This document shows positions 54,030 through 63,297 of a stretch of 64,000 bases of DNA, in pieces. The DNA lies in NCBI GenBank assembly GCA_016720075.1, contig JADJXW010000001.1, forward strand, positions 620,001-684,000, read 5' to 3'. A program made the position numbers and the translations under genes. Source of the DNA: Pseudomonadota bacterium. Lineage in GTDB: Bacteria > Pseudomonadota > Gammaproteobacteria > Steroidobacterales > Steroidobacteraceae. Within the stretch, counting starts at the first letter, position 1; every line of letters begins with the position of its first letter. Under the pieces are notes generated by a model, which saw only the letters and a list, made by a program, of their open reading frames with translations, searched no databases and had not been told where the DNA came from.

Positions 54030-54212
54030 ATGCTGTGCGCGGCCTCCCGGAGGATTTTGTGTGCAAGCGTGAAATCGATTCGCCTGGATCCACATTCTGT
54101 CCGCTGCCCGCCCCGTGGCGCTCGCCAGCGTGCCGATTTGCGATGCTGGTCGCCGCATTGGAAAATGCCCGGCTTTCCAACTCCCGCCACCCGTAGGATG
54201 AGCCTGACTTGA
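54030..54212 (+). CDS. Possible leader ORF overlapping the tkt start
   Basis: A 60-codon frame opens at an ATG behind an excellent ribosome site (GGAGGTGA, 54014-54021) and ends in a TGA that overlaps the TTG start of tkt (TTGA). The peptide has no recognisable domain and is Arg/Pro/Cys-rich, so it may be chance. The arrangement would suit translational coupling of tkt. Confidence 0.25.
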   Translation: MLCAASRRILCASVKSIRLDPHSVRCPPRGARQRADLRCWSPHWKMPGFPTPATRRMSLT

Positions 54213-56212
54213 GCATCCCGACCCGCCGCCAACTCGCCAATGCCATCCGTGCCCTGTCCATGGATGCGGTCCAGCAGGCCAACTCCGGTCACCCTGGTGC
54301 CCCCATGGGCATGGCCGACATCGCTGAAGTGCTGTGGAGAGACTACCTGAAGCACAACCCCGCGCACCCGCAGTGGGTGAATCGCGACAGGTTCGTTCTT
54401 TCAAATGGCCACGCCTCGATGCTGCTGTACTCGCTGCTGCACCTGTCGGGCTATTCGCTGTCCATCGACGACCTGCGCGCCTTCCGGCAGTTGGGGTCCC
54501 GCACGGCCGGTCATCCGGAGCGCGAGGCGCACCCGGGCATCGAAACCACCACCGGGCCATTGGGGCAGGGCATCGCCAATGCCGTGGGCATGGCGCTGGC
54601 CGAGAAGCTGCTGGCCACGCAGTTCAACCGGCCGGGTCACGAGATCATTGACCACCGCACCTGGGTGTTCCTGGGCGACGGCTGCCTGATGGAGGGCATC
54701 TCGCACGAGGTGTGCTCGCTGGCTGGCACGCTGCGCCTGGGCAAGCTGGTGGCGTTCTTTGATGACAACGGCATCTCCATCGATGGCGATGTGAAGGGCT
54801 GGTGCGCCGACGACACGCCCGCCCGCTTCGAATCCTATGGCTGGAACGTGATCCGCGCCGTGGATGGACATGATGCTGCGGCCGTAGCGGCCGCCATCGA
54901 CAAGGCACTGCAGCAGCAGGACCGTCCGACGCTGATCTGCTGCCGCACCGTGATCGGCTGGGGCGCGCCCACCAAGGCGGGCAGCAAGTCCACGCATGGC
55001 GAGGCACTCGGCGCCGAAGAAGTCGCCGGTGCCCGCAGGAAGCTCGAGTGGGATTCCCCTCCGTTCGAGATTCCGGCGCCCATCAGCGCCGCCTGGGACC
55101 AGCGCGCTCGCGGCGCGGCGGCCGAGGCGCAGTGGCAGGGCCGTCTTGCCGCCTATGCCAAGGCCCATCCTGAACTGGCTGCCGAGCTCAATCGCCGCCT
55201 GGAAGGCCGCCTGCCGGACAACTGGGAGCAGATCGCCCACGGCGCGCTGGAAGCCGCCCTGGCAGTGACCACGCCACAGGCCACGCGCCAGTCCTCGCAG
55301 GTGGCGCTGAATGCCATCGGCCCCTCGCTGGGCGAACTGGTGGGTGGATCGGCAGATCTCAGCGGCTCGAACAACACGTTCCGCAGGGATTCCAAGGCAG
55401 TTACGCCAGCCGATGCCGACGGCAACTACATCAACTACGGCGTGCGCGAATTCGGCATGACCGCCATCATGAACGGCATGGCGCTGCATGGCGGCTTCCG
55501 GCCCTATGCCGGCACCTTCCTGGTGTTCAGCGACTACGCGCGCAATGCCGTGCGCATGGCTGCGCTGATGGACCAGCGCCTCGTCCACGTCTACACGCAC
55601 GATTCCATCGGCCTGGGCGAGGACGGCCCGACGCACCAACCGGTTGAGCATGTGTCGAGCCTGCGGCTGATCCCGAATCTTTCCACTTGGCGTCCCTGCG
55701 ATGCGCTGGAAACCGCGGTGAGCTGGGCCGTGGCCGTGGGCCGCCAGCACGCGCCCACCGCGCTGGTGCTCACTCGCCAGGCGCTGCCACCGCAGCCGCG
55801 CACGCGCGAGCAGGGAATGAACGTCGCGCGTGGCGGCTACACGCTGATCGAGCCGGCAGGCGCCGCGCCCGAGGCGATCGTGATCGCCACCGGCTCCGAG
55901 GTTGCGCTGGCGGCCACGGCGGTGAACGCGCTGAATGCGGCCGGACGCCGCGTGCGACTGGTGTCGATGCCCAGCACCGACACCTTCGATGCGCAGGATG
56001 CGGCCTATCGCGAAGCGGTGCTGCCGGCCAGCATCACGCGCCGCGTGGCCATCGAGGCCGGCTCCACCGCGCTGTGGTGGAAATACGTGGGCAGCGCCGG
56101 GCGCGTGCTCGGCATCGACACCTTCGGCGCCTCAGGCAAGGCATCCGACCTCTTCAAGCACTTCGGTCTGACGCCGGAACGGCTGCAGCAGACCATCAAC
56201 GAACTGTTCTGA
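54209..56212 (+). CDS. tkt: Transketolase
   Basis: A 667-residue thiamine-diphosphate enzyme linking the pentose phosphate pathway and glycolysis. It has ANSGHPGAPMG at the N terminus, the GDGCLMEG ThDP motif and PTHQPVEH in the pyrimidine domain. The start is TTG at 54209, preceded by AGGATGA; no better ATG exists in frame nearby. It heads the tkt-gap-pgk-pyk operon, 20 bases ahead of gap. Confidence 0.95.
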   Translation: MSIPTRRQLANAIRALSMDAVQQANSGHPGAPMGMADIAEVLWRDYLKHNPAHPQWVNRDRFVLSNGHASMLLYSLLHLSGYSLSIDDLRAFRQLGSRTAGHPEREAHPGIETTTGPLGQGIANAVGMALAEKLLATQFNRPGHEIIDHRTWVFLGDGCLMEGISHEVCSLAGTLRLGKLVAFFDDNGISIDGDVKGWCADDTPARFESYGWNVIRAVDGHDAAAVAAAIDKALQQQDRPTLICCRTVIGWGAPTKAGSKSTHGEALGAEEVAGARRKLEWDSPPFEIPAPISAAWDQRARGAAAEAQWQGRLAAYAKAHPELAAELNRRLEGRLPDNWEQIAHGALEAALAVTTPQATRQSSQVALNAIGPSLGELVGGSADLSGSNNTFRRDSKAVTPADADGNYINYGVREFGMTAIMNGMALHGGFRPYAGTFLVFSDYARNAVRMAALMDQRLVHVYTHDSIGLGEDGPTHQPVEHVSSLRLIPNLSTWRPCDALETAVSWAVAVGRQHAPTALVLTRQALPPQPRTREQGMNVARGGYTLIEPAGAAPEAIVIATGSEVALAATAVNALNAAGRRVRLVSMPSTDTFDAQDAAYREAVLPASITRRVAIEAGSTALWWKYVGSAGRVLGIDTFGASGKASDLFKHFGLTPERLQQTINELF

Positions 56213-56232
56213 TTTCTTCAAGGAGCGCATCA

Positions 56233-57246
56233 ATGGCGATCAAGGTTGGCATCAATGGTTACGGGCGCATCGGCCGCAACACGCTGCGCGCGCTGTATGA
56301 AGCGAAGCGCACGGGCGAGATCCAGATCGTGGCGGTCAACGACCTGGGCAATGCGAACACCAATGCGCACCTGACGCGCTACGACACCGCGCACGGCAAG
56401 TTCGACGGCACCGTCACGGTCGATGGCGACTCGATGGTGGTCAATGGCGACCGCATCCGGGTGCTCTCCGAGCGTGATCCTTCCAAGCTGCCCTGGGGCC
56501 AGCTGGGCGTCGACGTGGTGTTCGAGTGCACCGGCATCTTCACCAGCAAGGCCAAGGCGAGCGCGCATCTGGCCGGCGGCGCCAAGCGCGTGCTGATCTC
56601 CGCGCCGGGCGGCAACGACGTGGACGGCACCGTTGTCTACGGCGTGAACCACGACACGCTCACCTCCGCGATGACGGTGGTGTCGAACGCCTCGTGCACC
56701 ACCAACTGCCTGGCGCCGCTGGCCAAGGTGCTCAACGATGCCATCGGCATCGAATCGGGCCTGATGACCACCATCCACGCCTACACCAACGACCAGGTGC
56801 TGACCGACGTCTACCACGAGGACCTGCGCCGCGCGCGCTCGGCCACGATGTCGATGATCCCCACCAAGACCGGCGCCGCCGCGGCCGTGGGCCTGGTGCT
56901 GCCGCAGTTGAAGGGCAAGCTCGATGGCTTCGCCATCCGCGTGCCCACCATCAACGTGTCGGTGGTCGACCTCACCTTCAAGCCGAAGCGCAGCACCACC
57001 GTCGAGGAGATCAACTCGCTGGTGAAGGCGGCTGCCAATGGCCCGCTGAAGGGCGTGCTGGCCTACACCGAGGCGCCGCTGGTGTCGGTGGACTACAACC
57101 ACGACCCGGCGTCCTCCACCTACGATGCCTCGCTGACCAAGATCATCGACGGCAACCTGGTGAAGGTGTGCTCCTGGTACGACAACGAGTGGGGCTTCTC
57201 GAACCGCATGCTCGACACGGCGCTGGCCTGGAGCCGGGCGAAGTAG
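56233..57246 (+). CDS. gap: Glyceraldehyde-3-phosphate dehydrogenase, type I
   Basis: 337 residues: NAD-binding GINGYGRIGRN, catalytic Cys in SNASCTTNCLAPL, and WYDNEWGFSNR at the C terminus. The Asp in VAVNDL supports NAD use. A perfect AGGAG lies 7 bases before the ATG. One base separates it from pgk. Confidence 0.97.
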   Translation: MAIKVGINGYGRIGRNTLRALYEAKRTGEIQIVAVNDLGNANTNAHLTRYDTAHGKFDGTVTVDGDSMVVNGDRIRVLSERDPSKLPWGQLGVDVVFECTGIFTSKAKASAHLAGGAKRVLISAPGGNDVDGTVVYGVNHDTLTSAMTVVSNASCTTNCLAPLAKVLNDAIGIESGLMTTIHAYTNDQVLTDVYHEDLRRARSATMSMIPTKTGAAAAVGLVLPQLKGKLDGFAIRVPTINVSVVDLTFKPKRSTTVEEINSLVKAAANGPLKGVLAYTEAPLVSVDYNHDPASSTYDASLTKIIDGNLVKVCSWYDNEWGFSNRMLDTALAWSRAK

Positions 57247-57247
57247 C

Positions 57248-58441
57248 ATGAAAGTCCTCGAGATGGCGAAGCTCGATCTCGCCGGCAAGCGCGTGCTGAT
57301 CCGCGAGGATCTGAACGTGCCGGTGAAGGACGGCGAGGTCACCAGCGATGCGCGCATCCGCGCCTCGCTGCCCACCATCCGCATGGCGCTCGACAAGGGC
57401 GCGCGTGTCATCCTGCTCTCGCATCTCGGCAGGCCCGAAGAGGGCAAGTACGATCCGGAGCTGTCGCTCGCGCCAGTGGCGAAGCGGCTGTCGGAACTGC
57501 TGGGGCAGCAGGTTCCGCTGGCGAAGGACTGGCTGGGAGGCGTCGAGGTAGCGCCCGGCCAGGCCGTGCTGTGCGAGAACGTGCGCTTCAACAAGGGCGA
57601 GAAGAAAGACAACGAAGAGCTCGCCCGCAAGATGGCTGCCCTCTGCGATATCTACGTGATGGATGCCTTCGGCACATCGCACCGGGCCGAAGCCTCCACG
57701 CACGGCGTGGCCCGTTTCGCGCCAGTGGCCTGCGCCGGCCCGCTGCTGGTGGGCGAGCTGTCCGCGCTGGAACTTGCGCTGGAGAAGCCCGCGCGGCCGC
57801 TGGTGGCCATCGTCGCCGGATCTAAGGTGAGCACCAAGCTCACCATCCTCGAGGCGCTGCTCGAGAAGGTCGACCGGCTTATCGTCGGCGGTGGCATCGC
57901 CAACACCTTCCTGGCGGCCACGGGCGTCAAGGTGGGCAAGTCGCTGTGCGAGATGGACATGCTCGACACCTGCCGCAGGCTGATCACTCGCGCGCGGGAA
58001 CGCGGCGCCGACATTCCGCTGCCCTCCGATGTGGTGGTGGCCTCGGAGTTCGCGGCCACGGCGCATGCCGACGTTCGCGGCATCCATGACGTGCGCCCCG
58101 AGGAGCTGATCCTCGACATCGGGCCCGACACCTCCGACCGCCTGGCGAAGCTGATCGCCGATGCGGGCACCGTGTTGTGGAACGGCCCCGTCGGCGTGTT
58201 CGAGTTCGACCAGTTCGGCGAGGGCACCCGTGCCATCGCCAACGCCATCGCCAGCAGCAAGGCGTTCTCGCTGGCCGGCGGTGGCGATACGCTGGCCGCC
58301 ATCGAGAAGTACGGCGTCGAAGACGGCATTTCCTATATTTCCACCGGTGGCGGCGCCTTCCTGGAATTCGTCGAAGGCAAGCGCCTGCCTGCGGTGGTCG
58401 CGCTCGAAGAGCGCGCCGCGTCTCAATCAAAGGATCATTAG
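57248..58441 (+). CDS. pgk: Phosphoglycerate kinase
   Basis: A 397-residue two-domain glycolytic kinase. Substrate-binding LIREDLNVPVKDG and LLSHLGRPEEG are in the N domain; the GGGIANTFL, WNGPVGVFEF and GGGDT nucleotide motifs are in the C domain. The stop overlaps the pyk start by one base (TAGTG). Confidence 0.97.
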   Translation: MKVLEMAKLDLAGKRVLIREDLNVPVKDGEVTSDARIRASLPTIRMALDKGARVILLSHLGRPEEGKYDPELSLAPVAKRLSELLGQQVPLAKDWLGGVEVAPGQAVLCENVRFNKGEKKDNEELARKMAALCDIYVMDAFGTSHRAEASTHGVARFAPVACAGPLLVGELSALELALEKPARPLVAIVAGSKVSTKLTILEALLEKVDRLIVGGGIANTFLAATGVKVGKSLCEMDMLDTCRRLITRARERGADIPLPSDVVVASEFAATAHADVRGIHDVRPEELILDIGPDTSDRLAKLIADAGTVLWNGPVGVFEFDQFGEGTRAIANAIASSKAFSLAGGGDTLAAIEKYGVEDGISYISTGGGAFLEFVEGKRLPAVVALEERAASQSKDH

Positions 58442-59895
58442 TGACCAATACCGAAGCTTTCCTGCGCCGGACCAAGATCGTCGCCACCCTGGGCCCGGCC
58501 ACCGACGATCCCGCCGTGCTCGCCGACATGGTGCGGGCGGGGCTGGATGTCGCGCGCATCAATTTCTCGCATGGCGGCAAGGACGAACAGCGTCGCCGCA
58601 TCGTCGCCATCCGCGCCGCCGCCGAGACGGTGGGCCGGCCCATCGGCATCCTTGCCGACCTGTCCGGTCCCAAGATCCGCATCGAGAGTTTCGAGAACGG
58701 CAAGATCATGCTGGCCGAGGGCCAGCCCTTCGCGCTCGACATCTCCCTCGACCCGAATGCCGGCAATGACCGCGAAGTCGGCTGTGCCTACAAGGACCTC
58801 GTCAAGGACGTGAAGGCCGGCGACACGCTGCTGCTGGCCGACGGCTACATCGTGCTCGAGGTCACCGCGGTGAAGGGCACGCGGATCGAGACCCTCACCC
58901 GCGCCGGCGGCGAGCTGTCGAATCGCAAGGGCCTGAACAAGCAGGGCGGCGGTCTCTCGGCGCCCGCGCTCACCGAGAAAGACCTGGAATACATCCAGCT
59001 CGCCGCCGAGATGGGAGTGGATTTCCTCGCGGTTTCATTCGCTCGCGATGCGGCCGATATCCGGCGCGCGAAGGCCGAGCTGTCGAAGTGGCGCGGCACC
59101 GCGCACGTGGTGGCCAAGATCGAGCGCCACGAGGCCATCGACAACCTCAGCGACATCCTCTCGGTGGCCGATGCCGTGATGGTGGCGCGCGGCGACCTGG
59201 GCGTGGAGATGGGCTATGCGGCGCTGACCGGCCTGCAGAAGACCATCATCCAGCAGGCGCAGATGGCCAACCGCATCGTCATCACCGCCACGCAGATGAT
59301 GGAGTCGATGATTTCAAACCCGGTGCCCACGCGCGCCGAGGTGAGCGATGTCGCCAACGCGGTGCTCGATGGTTCCGACGCGGTGATGCTCTCGGCCGAG
59401 ACGGCGGCGGGCAAATACCCGGTGAAGGCCGTGGCGGCCATGTCCGAGGTGATCATCGGCGCCGAGAAATACGAGATCGGCCACACCAAGCGCGGGCGCC
59501 GGATGGATGGCGAGTTCCAGAACACCGAGGAAGCCATCGCCAAGGCCGTGATGTTCACGGCGCAGCACACGCATCCGCGGGCCATCGTCGCGCTGACCGA
59601 GTCGGGCCTCACGCCGCTGTGGATGTCGCGCATGCGCGCCGACATCCCGATCTTCGCCTTCACGCGCCAGGACGTCACGCGCAGCCGCGTCACGCTCTAC
59701 CGCGGCGTGTATCCGGTGCTGTTCGATGTGACGCACGAGTCGCCGGCGAAGATGTACCAGGCCATCTTCGACGAACTGCTCAAGCGCGGGCTGGTGGACG
59801 TGGGCGACCAGATCATCCTGACCAAGGGCGATCTGTCGGGCGTGCAGGGTGGCACGAACTCCATGCAGATCCTGCGGGTGCGTCGCGGCACCTGA
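58441..59895 (+). CDS. pyk: Pyruvate kinase
   Basis: A 484-residue enzyme making pyruvate and ATP from phosphoenolpyruvate. TKIVATLGPAT and INFSHG begin the barrel, DLSGPKIR and VVAKIERHEAI (catalytic Lys) follow, then VARGDLGVE and MMESMI, and a C-terminal regulatory domain. It starts with GTG coupled to the pgk stop. A strong terminator follows, ending the operon; no fba gene is present here. Confidence 0.96.
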   Translation: MTNTEAFLRRTKIVATLGPATDDPAVLADMVRAGLDVARINFSHGGKDEQRRRIVAIRAAAETVGRPIGILADLSGPKIRIESFENGKIMLAEGQPFALDISLDPNAGNDREVGCAYKDLVKDVKAGDTLLLADGYIVLEVTAVKGTRIETLTRAGGELSNRKGLNKQGGGLSAPALTEKDLEYIQLAAEMGVDFLAVSFARDAADIRRAKAELSKWRGTAHVVAKIERHEAIDNLSDILSVADAVMVARGDLGVEMGYAALTGLQKTIIQQAQMANRIVITATQMMESMISNPVPTRAEVSDVANAVLDGSDAVMLSAETAAGKYPVKAVAAMSEVIIGAEKYEIGHTKRGRRMDGEFQNTEEAIAKAVMFTAQHTHPRAIVALTESGLTPLWMSRMRADIPIFAFTRQDVTRSRVTLYRGVYPVLFDVTHESPAKMYQAIFDELLKRGLVDVGDQIILTKGDLSGVQGGTNSMQILRVRRGT

Positions 59896-59919
59896 CCGGC
59901 GCCCACGTTGTGGGGGGAT

Positions 59920-59950
59920 AAAAAAAGGGGCGCCACTGGCGCCCCTTTTT
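59920..59950. terminator. Bidirectional terminator after pyk
   Basis: A-run (59920-59926), stem GGGGCGCC (59927-59934), loop ACT, GGCGCCCC (59938-59945), T5. It lies between the converging pyk and peroxiredoxin genes and can serve both. Confidence 0.9.
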
Positions 59951-59990
59951 CACATCGGCCGGGCGGCGAGGTGCCGCCCTTCGATGACGT

Positions 59991-60689
59991 TCAGCTCTTC
60001 TTGCCCGACAGTGCCGCGATGTCGGCCAGTACTTCGGCCGAGTGGCCTTCCAGCTTGTCGGGCGTCACGTCGTAGTGCTTGGCCACCTTGCCCGAAGGGT
60101 CGACCAGGAAGGTGTCGCGCGAGGCGATGAACATGCTGCCGTTGGGTGTCTTGATCTCGGAGAGCACGCCGTACTTCTTCGCGACGTCATGGCTCGCGTC
60201 GGCCAGCAGCGGGAAGGGCAGGCCGTGTTCGGCGATGTCCTTCTTCGCCTCTTCCGACATCTTGGCGATGGCGGCCTTGCTGGTCGCGTTCAGCTTGTCG
60301 CTGGCGGCGCCCGACAGGGCCTTCTCGAATTCCTTGTGCGAGGCTTCGTCATCCTCGGAGATGCCCAGGATCTGCGCGTTGGCCTTGCGATAGGCAAACA
60401 CGTTCTCGGTGAAGTTGCAGGCCTGCGTGGTGCAGCCCGGCGTCTGGTCCTTCGGGTAGAAGTACACCACCACCCACTTGCCCTTGTAGTCGGACAGCTG
60501 GTGCTTCTTGCCGTTCTGGTCCACCAGCGCGAACGTCGGCGCGACCTGGCCCACGGTGGGCTTGGGCGCATTGCCCTCGGCGGGTGCGATATTGGGTGCG
60601 GCGGCGGAAACCGCCAGGGCGACCAGCGCCAGCACGGCGAAGGCAATGAGGATTCGGACAGGCGTCAGGCGGATGGAACGTGCGAACAT
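59991..60689 (-). CDS. Periplasmic Bcp/PrxQ-type peroxiredoxin
   Basis: A 232-residue thiol peroxidase with an N-terminal signal or anchor (RILIAFAVLALVALAVSAA, about 12-30). Peroxidatic Cys86 and resolving Cys91 lie in TPGCTTQAC, the 5-residue spacing of PrxQ. It is longer than Bcp (about 155 residues) because of the signal and a Lys/Ala-rich insertion of about 35 residues (about 138-175). It likely detoxifies peroxides in the cell envelope. The ATG at 60689 matches the signal peptide start. Confidence 0.85.
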   Translation of the reverse strand: MFARSIRLTPVRILIAFAVLALVALAVSAAAPNIAPAEGNAPKPTVGQVAPTFALVDQNGKKHQLSDYKGKWVVVYFYPKDQTPGCTTQACNFTENVFAYRKANAQILGISEDDEASHKEFEKALSGAASDKLNATSKAAIAKMSEEAKKDIAEHGLPFPLLADASHDVAKKYGVLSEIKTPNGSMFIASRDTFLVDPSGKVAKHYDVTPDKLEGHSAEVLADIAALSGKKS

Positions 60690-60740
60690 GATGGGTAACC
60701 TCGAGGGCTTTGAAGCGTCGCGAACGATAATCATAGGCTT

Positions 60741-61895
60741 ATGGCATCGGACCTTCCATCCACGCCTTCAGTTCCCGCACCCGCCCTGGTCCTGACGGGA
60801 GGCGGCGCCCGTTCGTCCTATCAGGTGGGCGTGCTCAAGGCTGTAGCGGAGCTACTGCCAGAGCAGCCAAATCCCTTTCGCGTCATCCTGGGCACCTCGG
60901 CCGGTGCCGTGGCGGCCAGCGTGCTGGCGGCCCGGGCCAACGACTGGCATGCGGCGGTGGCCGCCATCGAGCATGTCTGGGCGAACTTCCACGTCGGACA
61001 GGTCTTCCACGTGGGCCGGCGAAAGATGCTGCGCGCGGGCCTGCACTGGATGCTGTCGCTGCTGTCGGGCGGCCTGCTGCTGCGCGCGCCTCGTTCGCTA
61101 TTCGACAATGCACCGCTGCGGGATCTGCTTACGCGCGAAGTGCGCTGGCGCGGGGTGGGCCGCAACATCCGCGCCGGCAATCTCGACGCGCTGGCGCTGT
61201 GCGCCACGGGCTACGGCACGGCCCGTTCGGTGGCCTTCTTCGAAGGCAACGACCGCTACCGCGAATGGAGCCGGCGCAATCATGTGGGGCGCCGCGCGCA
61301 GCTGTCGCTGTCGCACCTGATGGCCAGCCTCTCGGTGCCGATGCTGTTCGCGCCGGAGCTCATCGACGACGAGTTCTACGGGGATGGCGCGATGCGCCAG
61401 CTCTCACCGCTGAGTCCGGCGCTGCACCTGGGGGCGAACCGGCTGCTGGTCATCGGCATGCGCGGCTCGGCGGGCGGTGGCGTGTCGAAGCGGCGTTCGG
61501 CGCCGGATGCGCCGCCATCGCCAGGCCAGCTGTTCGGCTACGCGCTCGACAATCTGTTCTCGGACCAGATCTATTCGGACCTTGAGCAGATCAACCGCGT
61601 GAACGAGATCCTGCAGGTGGCGCCGCAGGTGATGCCCGGGGCCCGCATGGTCGAGAGCGTGGTGTTCCTCACTCCAACGGAAGATCCGCGGCAGGTGGCC
61701 GCGCGCCACATGCACTGCCTGCCACCGGCGCTGAAGGTGCTGCTGCGCGTGATGGGCGCCAGTGACCAGGCCGGCGCGCAGCTGGCCAGCTACCTGATGT
61801 TCGAGGGCGAATACACCCGCGACATGATCGGCCTGGGATACCGGGATGCGATGGCGCAGGGCGATGAGATCCGCCGCCTGCTCAGCGGAGACTAG
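60741..61895 (+). CDS. Patatin-like phospholipase
   Basis: 384 residues with the oxyanion loop GGGARSSYQ (20-28), nucleophile Ser53 in GTSAG and the dyad Asp in GDGAMR. It hydrolyses lipid acyl esters and no signal peptide is seen, so it is probably cytoplasmic or membrane-peripheral. It is divergent from the peroxiredoxin gene over 51 bases. Physiological substrate unknown. Confidence 0.87.
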   Translation: MASDLPSTPSVPAPALVLTGGGARSSYQVGVLKAVAELLPEQPNPFRVILGTSAGAVAASVLAARANDWHAAVAAIEHVWANFHVGQVFHVGRRKMLRAGLHWMLSLLSGGLLLRAPRSLFDNAPLRDLLTREVRWRGVGRNIRAGNLDALALCATGYGTARSVAFFEGNDRYREWSRRNHVGRRAQLSLSHLMASLSVPMLFAPELIDDEFYGDGAMRQLSPLSPALHLGANRLLVIGMRGSAGGGVSKRRSAPDAPPSPGQLFGYALDNLFSDQIYSDLEQINRVNEILQVAPQVMPGARMVESVVFLTPTEDPRQVAARHMHCLPPALKVLLRVMGASDQAGAQLASYLMFEGEYTRDMIGLGYRDAMAQGDEIRRLLSGD

Positions 61896-61899
61896 GCGA

Positions 61900-63297
61900 T
61901 CAGGTCAGGAACAGCGTGCCCAGGCCGAGCAGCGTCGCGAAGCCGATGCAGTCGGTGAAGGTGGTGAGAATCACGCCAGCCGACACGGCAGGGTCGATCG
62001 ACAGCCGCCGCAGCGTCAGCGGCCCCATCACGCCCACCACGGCCGCGGTGAACAGGTTCACCACCATGGCCGCCCCGATGATCGGCGCCACTTTCCATGT
62101 GCCCAGCCAGGCGATGGTGATGGCGCCCACGATCAGCGCCATGGCCGTGCCGGTCAGCGCGCTCACGCCGATCTCGCGCCACAGCAGCCAGCGCGCATCG
62201 CGCCATTCCACCTGGCCCAGCGCGAGGCCGCGGATGATCAGCGTGACCGTCTGCGTGCCGGCGATGCCGCCCATGCTCGCCACCACCGGCATCAGCACGG
62301 CGAGCGCGGCCACCTTCTCCACGGTTCCCTCGAAGCGCTGCACCACCAGGCCGCCCAGCATCGCGGTGAACAGGTTGATGCCCAGCCACAGGATGCGCCG
62401 GCGCGTGGAGGGCACGATGCTGGCGAACACGTCTTCCTCGTCGCGCAGGCCGGCGCCGGCCATCACTTCGTGCGCGGCCTCTTCGGCGATCACGTCGACC
62501 ACGTCGTCGATGGTGATGCGCCCGAGCAGCGTGCCGGTTTCATCCACCACCGGCGCGGAGACCAGGTCGCGGTCGCGGAAGATCTGCGAAACCTCGCCCG
62601 CCGAGGTCTGCGGCGTGATGCGCGGCGCCTCGGGGTCGAGCGTGGCGCCCACCATGGTTTCAGGGTCGGCCGTGAGCAGGCTCGACAGCGTGATGGTGCC
62701 CAGGAAACGGTCGTGCCGGTCGACCACGAACAGTCGGTCTGTGCGCTCGGGCAGTTCGCCGCGCATGCGCAGGTAGCGCTGCACCACCTCGAGCGCGACA
62801 TCGGCGCGCACGCTGACGGTGTCGGTGCTCATCAGGCCGCCGGCGCAGTCCTCTGGCCATTCCAGCACGCGCGAGAGTCGCTCGCGGTCCTGCTGGTCCA
62901 TGTTGTGTAGCAGTTGCTGCGTCACGGTTTCCGGCAGATCCGCGATGAGGTCGGCCAGGTCGTCGACCTCCATGTCCTCGGTGGCCGCGGCCAGTTCCTC
63001 GGGCTCCATCTCGCGGATCAGGTTGGCGCGCACTTCGTCGGACAGCTCGACCAGCACGTCGCCATCCAGCTCCGGATCGATCAGCTCCCACACGATCTCG
63101 CGGCGGCTCTGCGGCAGCGATTCGAGCAGCTGCGCGATCTCGGCCGGGTGCAGGTTCCGCAGCATGCGCTCGGCGCTGCGCACCGCGCCGTCGTCCAGCG
63201 CCGCGCGCAGCGCCGACAGCCGGCCGGGCCGCGCGGGCCGCGACACCGATTCATGCAGCTCGTCGTCCTGATCAGAGGTTGGCGTAGTTGGGCCCAC
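61900..63297 (-). CDS. mgtE: MgtE family magnesium transporter
   Basis: A 465-residue Mg2+ channel with an N-terminal acidic superhelical domain (HPAEIAQLLESLP, DDLADLIADLP), two CBS domains (about 165-290) and a five-helix C-terminal pore with PVVASMGGIAGTQT. The GTG at 63297 is chosen because GGAGG lies 6 bases before it and the length is then normal. This start lies inside the end of the upstream etf-QO gene (26-base overlap), suggesting coupling. Confidence 0.92.
   Translation of the reverse strand: MGPTTPTSDQDDELHESVSRPARPGRLSALRAALDDGAVRSAERMLRNLHPAEIAQLLESLPQSRREIVWELIDPELDGDVLVELSDEVRANLIREMEPEELAAATEDMEVDDLADLIADLPETVTQQLLHNMDQQDRERLSRVLEWPEDCAGGLMSTDTVSVRADVALEVVQRYLRMRGELPERTDRLFVVDRHDRFLGTITLSSLLTADPETMVGATLDPEAPRITPQTSAGEVSQIFRDRDLVSAPVVDETGTLLGRITIDDVVDVIAEEAAHEVMAGAGLRDEEDVFASIVPSTRRRILWLGINLFTAMLGGLVVQRFEGTVEKVAALAVLMPVVASMGGIAGTQTVTLIIRGLALGQVEWRDARWLLWREIGVSALTGTAMALIVGAITIAWLGTWKVAPIIGAAMVVNLFTAAVVGVMGPLTLRRLSIDPAVSAGVILTTFTDCIGFATLLGLGTLFLT

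Noticed and set aside
55687..56232. N-terminal extension of gap
   Set aside because: It lies within tkt in another frame; the ATG at 56233 has AGGAG upstream and the conserved GAPDH N terminus.
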